64,000 nucleotides of DNA from Chrysopilus asiliformis (Eukaryota > Arthropoda > Insecta > Diptera > Rhagionidae), in NCBI GenBank assembly GCA_964034945.1, contig OZ035960.1, forward strand, positions 66,295,088-66,359,087. Reading direction: 5' to 3'. Under the pieces are notes generated by a model. That model was not told where the DNA came from. It searched no databases and was given only the letters and a program-made list of their open reading frames with translations. The position numbers were made by a program, and so were the translations under genes. Positions 50,176-59,500 of this stretch are shown here, piece after piece (the first letter of the stretch is position 1; the number at the start of each line of letters is the position of its first letter).

Positions 50176-50261
50176 AATTTCACTTCAAAGTGGAATTTTG
50201 ATTCAAATGTTCACTGAAATCACCATACGGGTTTCCAATAATTGCTGGCAATTATAGCTTT

Positions 50262-50924
50262 TGTTATGTTTCAAGTTCGGCCCAATGTAAACAAACCATT
50301 GGTTGAGCCACATGTGTGCTTCGAGGTGCTATATGAATCGAGACATATAGCACAAAGCGGGCCAAGTGCGTTTATTACATAAGCGAGAAGGTCAACCAAT
50401 GGAAAATGGTATGGAAACGTATGCGCGAGCGGATTGGCTAAGCGATTGCTGACTACCGGACGAACATAGCTGAATACTCCAGGAAGGGCTATGTTCGAAA
50501 GGTAATAAAAGAACAGGTCAGTAAAACAGTGGGGCAGTCGATGAGTCGAGAAGTCAAATGAAGTTCAGTCGAGAAGTCAAATTAAGTGCATTCAGAAATT
50601 AAGTTCAATTAGAAATTATGTTCAGTCAGAAATTAAGTGCAGTTAGAAATTATGTTCAGTCAGAAATTAAGTGCAGTTAGAAATTATGTTCAGTCAGAAA
50701 TTAAGTGCAGTTAGAAATTATGTTCAGTCAGAAATTAAGTGCAGTTAGAAATTAAGTGCAGTCAGAAATTAAGTGCAGTTAGAAATTAAGTTCAGTCAGG
50801 AATTAAGTTCAGTACGATAAAGAATTCAGTGAAGTACCATAAGTTCAAATAAAAAAAAATGTGAAGAAAAAAAAATACAATAAAACAATATAAAAAGGAC
50901 TTTCGTTTACTTTGGTGTATAACA
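50262..50924 (+). repeat. Candidate solo LTR with 17-bp tandem repeats
   Basis: Starts TGTTATG and ends TATAACA (inverted TGTTAT/ATAACA). TATA-like GGTAATAAAAGAAC lies at about 50500. From about 50560 to 50815 a 17-bp unit (AGTCAGAAATTAAGTGC / AGTTAGAAATTATGTTC) repeats about 15 times, partly as a 34-bp dimer. No target duplication was found and the left border overlaps repeat R1, so LTR identity is tentative. Confidence 0.4.
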
Positions 50925-50963
50925 TATTATTTCGAGTAAATAATTGGATTTTTTTTAAAGGAG

Positions 50964-51263
50964 GATGCAGTGAACTTTGAGTTTAATGCTTGGACAAATG
51001 ATATTCCAGATCTCGTTGAAGATTTTAGTGTAGATGAAGACAATTGTCAGCAAAGTGAGGATGACGAAATTTTTACTTTGAAAAAAATTATCACCCAAAC
51101 TAAGGCGATCAAAGCTCTCAATATTGCATTGGATTGGGCTGTTGAGGACGACGTTGACTCAACAGAGATCGGAACGCTGCAAAGACTTAAAAAAAAGGCT
51201 GTTTTATCAAATATAACCAGCATTAGACAACAAAATCTATTAAAATACTTTAACAAAATATAA
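50964..51263 (+). pseudogene. Pogo/Tigger transposase C-terminal end
   Basis: The last roughly 95 residues of a Tigger-like transposase: acidic linker (LVEDFSVDEDN), then TQTKAIKALNIALDWAVED and LQRLKKKAVLSNITSIRQQN ending LKYFNKI. This resembles the C-terminal tail of pogo/Tigger proteins. Catalytic domain absent; upstream lies the candidate solo LTR. Followed after about 110 bp by the right inverted end of the same type of element. Confidence 0.65.
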
Positions 51264-51349
51264 TTTTTTGTGAGAAGATTAAAAAATACTTAACACTTTA
51301 ACCTTTGTTTGTATTAAGCGTAAGGAAACCTGAAAAAAATAGAAAATTT

Positions 51350-51428
51350 GACCCTCGGTTATATGAAAACCTTGATTATATGACCCACCCCAACATTAAT
51401 CAGATCATATAATCGCGATTGTACTGTA
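51350..51428 (+). mobile_element. Pogo/Tigger-type right end
   Basis: ATATAATCGCGATTGTACTG|TA is the exact inverted form of the end at 27334. GGTTATATGA and TTGATTATATGACC repeats lie inside it. Confidence 0.75.
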
Positions 51429-51724
51429 TATAGGATTTAGGATTGAATGGCTTCGGCCAACGTTGAATATGAATCTCATAGTGTTATTCATAGAAATATC
51501 GAAAAATATATACAAATTATAAGCGCTGTACAAATATAAATAAACATACAAGTCAAATACAAAATTACTAAAAAGGATAAAAAAAAAATTTTTTATTTAA
51601 AATAAGCTTTTATTAAAACAAATACAAACAAAAAATATCAGTTGTGGTCACCACAAAACTTTCTTCTACAACATCTACGACCCTGCGCAATTTACGCTAG
51701 AGCTCTGTCGCGTTGTCAACCTAA
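51429..51724. other. Unannotated AT-rich stretch
   Basis: Poly-A/T-rich; a phrase ACTAAAAAGGATAAAA at 51567 recurs at 53236. No gene. Confidence 0.5.
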
Positions 51725-52376
51725 CCCCACGGTTAGACGTGCGACTAGAAGTCGCATGCCGTATCTCATCTCAGGGAAATCGCTCGTGTAAACGCCAGTT
51801 GCATGCAAGCGGGGAAAATCGCAACTCAAGTCGTATGTAAAAACCTCATACAATCTAGGCTGCGACTGGAACTGCAAATGATTTGACATTTAAGGTTATG
51901 TCTGATTTCACAAGGGCAGAAAATAAGTTGAGCAGAAGTGAAATTTTTAAATTAATAAATTTGTACCGGGAAAGAGAGTGCCTCTGGAAGATTGCCTCGA
52001 AATTGTATCGTAGAAACGATCTCAAGAGGCAGGCGTATGAACAAATCGGCGCGGAATTGAAACTCACAAGCGAGGAAGTGAAGAAAAAGTTGAGAAATTT
52101 ACGAACGACGTATGTTCACGAAAAAAAGTAAATCAATGCGAGTCGGAAGTCTGGAGCATCGACAGAAGATATTTATGAGCCTTCATTGTTTTGGTATTCA
52201 GAAATGAGTTTCATAAACAAAATAACTTTCTTTGTTTTCTTGCGTTTGACATTTTTCAACTGAAGTCACATGCAATGTCGCAAGACAGCAGAGCAAATCG
52301 CAACACCTGTCAAATTGAAAAACGTTGTAGGAGGGATCATCGCATGCGACTTCTAGTCGCGCGTCTAACCGTGGGG
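51725..52376 (+). mobile_element. Short PIF/Harbinger-type element carrying only a MADF gene
   Basis: Inverted ends CCCCACGGTTAGACG(T/C)GCGA continue through CTAGAAGTCGCATGC (about 35 bp). TAA is duplicated at 51722-51724 and 52377-52379. A 3-bp TWA duplication suggests PIF/Harbinger. The 652 bp contain a single MADF-domain frame and no nuclease. Confidence 0.85.
51898..52268 (+). pseudogene. MADF (Myb/SANT-like) DNA-binding domain protein with a stop
   Basis: MADF is a DNA-binding domain found in insect regulators and as the second protein of many Harbinger elements, where it is thought to recruit the nuclease to DNA. The frame starts at ATG 51898 and reads FKLINLYRERECLWKIASKL, QAYEQIGAELKLTSEEVKKK and LRNLRTTYVHEKK, then TAA at 52129-52131. 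Beyond the stop the same frame continues as INASRKSGASTEDIYEPSLF and WYSEMSF, which completes a normal MADF domain, so the stop is a nonsense change (AAGTAAAT could also be a weak splice donor). Confidence 0.75.
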
Positions 52377-52379
52377 TAA

Positions 52380-53110
52380 GACGACCTCCCAATAAATTCT
52401 TGGTTTATTCAAAAATATCAAAAACGTACAAAATTTGAGATAACTTGAGAACGGTAAAAGATATCAATTTACGGTAAATGGCAAAAATGTAGAAAACGTT
52501 ACCATCTTTAATTATTCTTTTAACTGATTTGTCGAAAAACCGTTAGTTTGCAAATTATTCGCAAACATATGATTTTTTACATATTAATGAAAATATCTCA
52601 ATAACGGTAAAAGATAACGGATAACGGTAAGAAACAAAATTGTGCAGAATGCCATTCTCATTAATTCACTTCATACATTCAGTCAGCAAAAACCGGTTAG
52701 TTTGCGAGATAATCGCAACAAACTGTTTTTTTTTGGAAATAACGGTTTATCTCGATAACAGGTTGAGATATCGAGTTATAGCTAAATACAAAAGTGTGGG
52801 AAATTTTATTTTCTCCAAGTTTTGCCATACTTAGGGCCACTAAAAAATGCGTAGTTTGGGAGTAAATCGAGAAAAACGAAATTGCGATTTTTGAAAAACC
52901 GCCATTTTGGATACTTCTGGTTAAAGGATTTCCACCAAAAGTTGATAGGATCGTCCCATTTCAGGACCCAACATGACTATAAAATTTCATGGCGCTAGCT
53001 CTATTAGTTTTTGAGAAATCTTGTACACAGACTGACAGACTGACAGACAGACTGACAGCCATACTGACAGACAGACTGACAGACAGAAAGACATTTTTTA
53101 AATATGACTC
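52380..53110. repeat. Diverged tandem repeat ending in a 12-mer microsatellite
   Basis: Two to three diverged units of about 180 bp share 'ATAACGGTAAAAGATA' and AACCG(G)TTAGTTTGC phrases (52450-52760). At 53028-53092 there is a microsatellite of ACAGACAGACTG type, the reverse complement of the satellite unit that begins 420 bp further on. Noncoding. Confidence 0.65.
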
Positions 53111-53322
53111 CAATCGACTCAGGAGTGATCGGGAAATGTTTTTTAGGCAAAATTAAGAGGTCGAAATTTTACATGAATACAATACTTTATTATACTCCGT
53201 AGAAGAAAGTAATAAATAGAAACCAAATACAAAATGACTAAAAAGGATAAAATAAAAAAAAAAAATTTAAAAAATATTTTTTTAAAAAAAAGCTTTTATT
53301 TAAAAAAAAATGTATCACAAAT

Positions 53323-53378
53323 AAAAGCGAGATAAATCATAAAAATAAAATAAAACAAATATTTATCTCGCTTTTATT
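53323..53378. repeat. Inverted repeat, 18-bp stem
   Basis: ATAAAAGCGAGATAAAT pairs with ATTTATCTCGCTTTTAT across an AT-rich loop of about 25 bases. Confidence 0.8.
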
Positions 53379-53394
53379 GGTGATTCTCTCTCTC

Positions 53395-53485
53395 TCTCTT
53401 TCGGCGCTACAACCGGTTTCCGGTCTTGGGCTGCCGCAATGTCTCTCGCCAGAGGTCCCGGTCGCGTGCCGATGTCCTCCAGTTG
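53395..53485. other. Fragment of a dispersed GC-richer repeat
   Basis: TCGGCGCTACAACCGGTTTC to GTCCCGGTCGCGTGCCGATG looks like a piece of a SINE- or LINE-3'-end-type repeat, after a (CT)n run. Assignment is tentative. Confidence 0.35.
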
Positions 53486-53513
53486 TGATACACAACACCC
53501 AAAAAATTATTTT

Positions 53514-56500
53514 TGTCAGTCTGTCTGTCAGTCTGTCTGTCAGTCTGTCTGTCAGTCTGTCTGTCAGTCTGTCTGTCAGTCTGTCTGTCAGTCTGTCTGT
53601 CAGTCTGTCTGTCAGTCTGTCTGTCAGTCTGTCTGTCAGTCTGTCTGTCAGTCTGTCTGTCAGTCTGTCTGTCAGTCTGTCTGTCAGTCTGTCTGTCAGT
53701 CTGTCTGTCAGTCTGTCTGTCAGTCTGTCTGTCAGTCTGTCTGTCAGTCTGTCTGTCAGTCTGTCTGTCAGTCTGTCTGTCAGTCTGTCTGTCAGTCTGT
53801 CTGTCAGTCTGTCTGTCAGTCTGTCTGTCAGTCTGTCTGTCAGTCTGTCTGTCAGTCTGTCTGTCAGTCTGTCTGTCAGTCTGTCTGTCAGTCTGTCTGT
53901 CAGTCTGTCTGTCAGTCTGTCTGTCAGTCTGTCTGTCAGTCTGTCTGTCAGTCTGTCTGTCAGTCTGTCTGTCAGTCTGTCTGTCAGTCTGTCTGTCAGT
54001 CTGTCTGTCAGTCTGTCTGTCAGTCTGTCAGTCTGTCTGTCAGTCTGTCTGTCAGTCTGTCTGTCAGTCTGTCTGTCAGTCTGTCTGTCAGTCTGTCTGT
54101 CAGTCTGTCTGTCAGTCTGTCTGTCAGTCTGTCTGTCAGTCTGTCTGTCAGTCTGTCTGTCAGTCTGTCTGTCAGTCTGTCTGTCAGTCTGTCTGTCAGT
54201 CTGTCTGTCAGTCTGTCTGTCAGTCTGTCTGTCAGTCTGTCTGTCAGTCTGTCTGTCAGTCTGTCTGTCAGTCTGTCTGTCAGTCTGTCTGTCAGTCTGT
54301 CTGTCAGTCTGTCTGTCAGTCTGTCTGTCAGTCTGTCTGTCAGTCTGTCTGTCAGTCTGTCTGTCAGTCTGTCTGTCAGTCTGTCTGTCAGTCTGTCTGT
54401 CAGTCTGTCTGTCAGTCTGTCTGTCAGTCTGTCTGTCAGTCTGTCTGTCAGTCTGTCTGTCAGTCTGTCTGTCAGTCTGTCTGTCAGTCTGTCTGTCAGT
54501 CTGTCTGTCAGTCTGTCTGTCAGTCTGTCTGTCAGTCTGTCTGTCAGTCTGTCTGTCAGTCTGTCTGTCAGTCTGTCTGTCAGTCTGTCTGTCAGTCTGT
54601 CTGTCAGTCTGTCTGTCAGTCTGTCTGTCAGTCTGTCTGTCAGTCTGTCTGTCAGTCTGTCTGTCAGTCTGTCTGTCAGTCTGTCTGTCAGTCTGTCTGT
54701 CAGTCTGTCTGTCAGTCTGTCTGTCAGTCTGTCTGTCAGTCTGTCTGTCAGTCTGTCTGTCAGTCTGTCTGTCAGTCTGTCTGTCAGTCTGTCTGTCAGT
54801 CTGTCTGTCAGTCTGTCTGTCAGTCTGTCTGTCAGTCTGTCTGTCAGTCTGTCTGTCAGTCTGTCTGTCAGTCTGTCTGTCAGTCTGTCTGTCAGTCTGT
54901 CTGTCAGTCTGTCTGTCAGTCTGTCTGTCAGTCTGTCTGTCAGTCTGTCTGTCAGTCTGTCTGTCAGTCTGTCTGTCAGTCTGTCTGTCAGTCTGTCTGT
55001 CAGTCTGTCTGTCAGTCTGTCTGTCAGTCTGTCTGTCAGTCTGTCTGTCAGTCTGTCTGTCAGTCTGTCTGTCAGTCTGTCTGTCAGTCTGTCTGTCAGT
55101 CTGTCTGTCAGTCTGTCTGTCAGTCTGTCTGTCAGTCTGTCTGTCAGTCTGTCTGTCAGTCTGTCTGTCAGTCTGTCTGTCAGTCTGTCTGTCAGTCTGT
55201 CTGTCAGTCTGTCTGTCAGTCTGTCTGTCAGTCTGTCTGTCAGTCTGTCTGTCAGTCTGTCTGTCATCTGTCAGTCTGTCTGTCAGTCTGTCTGTCAGTC
55301 TGTCTGTCAGTCTGTCTGTCAGTCTGTCTGTCAGTCTGTCTGTCAGTCTGTCTGTCAGTCTGTCTGTCAGTCTGTCTGTCAGTCTGTCTGTCAGTCTGTC
55401 TGTCAGTCTGTCTGTCAGTCTGTCTGTCAGTCTGTCTGTCAGTCTGTCTGTCAGTCTGTCTGTCAGTCTGTCTGTCAGTCTGTCTGTCAGTCTGTCTGTC
55501 AGTCTGTCTGTCAGTCTGTCTGTCAGTCTGTCTGTCAGTCTGTCTGTCAGTCTGTCTGTCAGTCTGTCTGTCAGTCTGTCTGTCAGTCTGTCTGTCAGTC
55601 TGTCTGTCAGTCTGTCTGTCAGTCTGTCTGTCAGTCTGTCTGTCAGTCTGTCTGTCAGTCTGTCTGTCAGTCTGTCTGTCAGTCTGTCTGTCAGTCTGTC
55701 TGTCAGTCTGTCTGTCAGTCTGTCTGTCAGTCTGTCTGTCAGTCTGTCTGTCAGTCTGTCTGTCAGTCTGTCTGTCAGTCTGTCTGTCAGTCTGTCTGTC
55801 AGTCTGTCTGTCAGTCTGTCTGTCAGTCTGTCTGTCAGTCTGTCTGTCAGTCTGTCTGTCAGTCTGTCTGTCAGTCTGTCTGTCAGTCTGTCTGTCAGTC
55901 TGTCTGTCAGTCTGTCTGTCAGTCTGTCTGTCAGTCTGTCTGTCAGTCTGTCTGTCAGTCTGTCTGTCAGTCTGTCTGTCAGTCTGTCTGTCAGTCTGTC
56001 TGTCAGTCTGTCTGTCAGTCTGTCTGTCAGTCTGTCTGTCAGTCTGTCTGTCAGTCTGTCTGTCAGTCTGTCTGTCAGTCTGTCTGTCAGTCTGTCTGTC
56101 AGTCTGTCTGTCAGTCTGTCTGTCAGTCTGTCTGTCAGTCTGTCTGTCAGTCTGTCTGTCAGTCTGTCTGTCAGTCTGTCTGTCAGTCTGTCTGTCAGTC
56201 TGTCTGTCAGTCTGTCTGTCAGTCTGTCTGTCAGTCTGTCTGTCAGTCTGTCTGTCAGTCTGTCTGTCAGTCTGTCTGTCAGTCTGTCTGTCAGTCTGTC
56301 TGTCAGTCTGTCTGTCAGTCTGTCTGTCAGTCTGTCTGTCAGTCTGTCTGTCAGTCTGTCTGTCAGTCTGTCTGTCAGTCTGTCTGTCAGTCTGTCTGTC
56401 AGTCTGTCTGTCAGTCTGTCTGTCAGTCTGTCTGTCAGTCTGTCTGTCAGTCTGTCTGTCAGTCTGTCTGTCAGTCTGTCTGTCAGTCTGTCTGTCAGTC

Positions 56501-59500
56501 TGTCTGTCAGTCTGTCTGTCAGTCTGTCTGTCAGTCTGTCTGTCAGTCTGTCTGTCAGTCTGTCTGTCAGTCTGTCTGTCAGTCTGTCTGTCAGTCTGTC
56601 TGTCAGTCTGTCTGTCAGTCTGTCTGTCAGTCTGTCTGTCAGTCTGTCTGTCAGTCTGTCTGTCAGTCTGTCTGTCAGTCTGTCTGTCAGTCTGTCTGTC
56701 AGTCTGTCTGTCAGTCTGTCTGTCAGTCTGTCTGTCAGTCTGTCTGTCAGTCTGTCTGTCAGTCTGTCTGTCAGTCTGTCTGTCAGTCTGTCTGTCAGTC
56801 TGTCTGTCAGTCTGTCTGTCAGTCTGTCTGTCAGTCTGTCTGTCAGTCTGTCTGTCAGTCTGTCTGTCAGTCTGTCTGTCAGTCTGTCTGTCAGTCTGTC
56901 TGTCAGTCTGTCTGTCAGTCTGTCTGTCAGTCTGTCTGTCAGTCTGTCTGTCAGTCTGTCTGTCAGTCTGTCTGTCAGTCTGTCTGTCAGTCTGTCTGTC
57001 AGTCTGTCTGTCAGTCTGTCTGTCAGTCTGTCTGTCAGTCTGTCTGTCAGTCTGTCTGTCAGTCTGTCTGTCAGTCTGTCTGTCAGTCTGTCTGTCAGTC
57101 TGTCTGTCAGTCTGTCTGTCAGTCTGTCTGTCAGTCTGTCTGTCAGTCTGTCTGTCAGTCTGTCTGTCAGTCTGTCTGTCAGTCTGTCTGTCAGTCTGTC
57201 TGTCAGTCTGTCTGTCAGTCTGTCTGTCAGTCTGTCTGTCAGTCTGTCTGTCAGTCTGTCTGTCAGTCTGTCTGTCAGTCTGTCTGTCAGTCTGTCTGTC
57301 AGTCTGTCTGTCAGTCTGTCTGTCAGTCTGTCTGTCAGTCTGTCTGTCAGTCTGTCTGTCAGTCTGTCTGTCAGTCTGTCTGTCAGTCTGTCTGTCAGTC
57401 TGTCTGTCAGTCTGTCTGTCAGTCTGTCTGTCAGTCTGTCTGTCAGTCTGTCTGTCAGTCTGTCTGTCAGTCTGTCTGTCAGTCTGTCTGTCAGTCTGTC
57501 TGTCAGTCTGTCTGTCAGTCTGTCTGTCAGTCTGTCTGTCAGTCTGTCTGTCAGTCTGTCTGTCAGTCTGTCTGTCAGTCTGTCTGTCAGTCTGTCTGTC
57601 AGTCTGTCTGTCAGTCTGTCTGTCAGTCTGTCTGTCAGTCTGTCTGTCAGTCTGTCTGTCAGTCTGTCTGTCAGTCTGTCTGTCAGTCTGTCTGTCAGTC
57701 TGTCTGTCAGTCTGTCTGTCAGTCTGTCTGTCAGTCTGTCTGTCAGTCTGTCTGTCAGTCTGTCTGTCAGTCTGTCTGTCAGTCTGTCTGTCAGTCTGTC
57801 TGTCAGTCTGTCTGTCAGTCTGTCTGTCAGTCTGTCTGTCAGTCTGTCTGTCAGTCTGTCTGTCAGTCTGTCTGTCAGTCTGTCTGTCAGTCTGTCTGTC
57901 AGTCTGTCTGTCAGTCTGTCTGTCAGTCTGTCTGTCAGTCTGTCTGTCAGTCTGTCTGTCAGTCTGTCTGTCAGTCTGTCTGTCAGTCTGTCTGTCAGTC
58001 TGTCTGTCAGTCTGTCTGTCAGTCCAGTCTGTCTGTCAGTCTGTCTGTCAGTCTGTCTGTCAGTCTGTCTGTCAGTCTGTCTGTCAGTCTGTCTGTCAGT
58101 CTGTCTGTCAGTCTGTCTGTCAGTCTGTCTGTCAGTCTGTCTGTCAGTCTGTCTGTCAGTCTGTCTGTCAGTCTGTCTGTCAGTCTGTCTGTCAGTCTGT
58201 CTGTCAGTCTGTCTGTCAGTCTGTCTGTCAGTCTGTCTGTCAGTCTGTCTGTCAGTCTGTCTGTCAGTCTGTCTGTCAGTCTGTCTGTCAGTCTGTCTGT
58301 CAGTCTGTCTGTCAGTCTGTCTGTCAGTCTGTCTGTCAGTCTGTCTGTCAGTCTGTCTGTCAGTCTGTCTGTCAGTCTGTCTGTCAGTCTGTCTGTCAGT
58401 CTGTCTGTCAGTCTGTCTGTCAGTCTGTCTGTCAGTCTGTCTGTCAGTCTGTCTGTCAGTCTGTCTGTCAGTCTGTCTGTCAGTCTGTCTGTCAGTCTGT
58501 CTGTCAGTCTGTCTGTCAGTCTGTCTGTCAGTCTGTCTGTCAGTCTGTCTGTCAGTCTGTCTGTCAGTCTGTCTGTCAGTCTGTCTGTCAGTCTGTCTGT
58601 CAGTCTGTCTGTCAGTCTGTCTGTCAGTCTGTCTGTCAGTCTGTCTGTCAGTCTGTCTGTCAGTCTGTCTGTCAGTCTGTCTGTCAGTCTGTCTGTCAGT
58701 CTGTCTGTCAGTCTGTCTGTCAGTCTGTCTGTCAGTCTGTCTGTCAGTCTGTCTGTCAGTCTGTCTGTCAGTCGTCTGTCTGTCTGTCAGTCTGTCTGTC
58801 AGTCTGTCTGTCAGTCTGTCTGTCAGTCTGTCTGTCAGTCTGTCTGTCAGTCTGTCTGTCAGTCTGTCTGTCAGTCTGTCTGTCAGTCTGTCTGTCAGTC
58901 TGTCTGTCAGTCTGTCTGTCAGTCTGTCTGTCAGTCTGTCTGTCAGTCTGTCTGTCAGTCTGTCTGTCAGTCTGTCTGTCAGTCTGTCTGTCAGTCTGTC
59001 TGTCAGTCTGTCTGTCAGTCTGTCTGTCAGTCTGTCTGTCAGTCTGTCTGTCAGTCTGTCTGTCAGTCTGTCTGTCAGTCTGTCTGTCAGTCTGTCTGTC
59101 AGTCTGTCTGTCAGTCTGTCTGTCAGTCTGTCTGTCAGTCTGTCTGTCAGTCTGTCTGTCAGTCTGTCTGTCAGTCTGTCTGTCAGTCTGTCTGTCAGTC
59201 TGTCTGTCAGTCTGTCTGTCAGTCTGTCTGTCAGTCTGTCTGTCAGTCTGTCTGTCAGTCTGTCTGTCAGTCTGTCTGTCAGTCTGTCTGTCAGTCTGTC
59301 TGTCAGTCTGTCTGTCAGTCTGTCTGTCAGTCTGTCTGTCAGTCTGTCTGTCAGTCTGTCTGTCAGTCTGTCTGTCAGTCTGTCTGTCAGTCTGTCTGTC
59401 AGTCTGTCTGTCAGTCTGTCTGTCAGTCTGTCTGTCAGTCTGTCTGTCAGTCTGTCTGTCAGTCTGTCTGTCAGTCTGTCTGTCAGTCTGTCTGTCAGTC

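Noticed and set aside
54020..55267. 415-codon open frame (TDRL)n on the minus strand
   Set aside because: Pure by-product of a 12-bp satellite whose length is a multiple of three; it starts and stops only at phase breaks.
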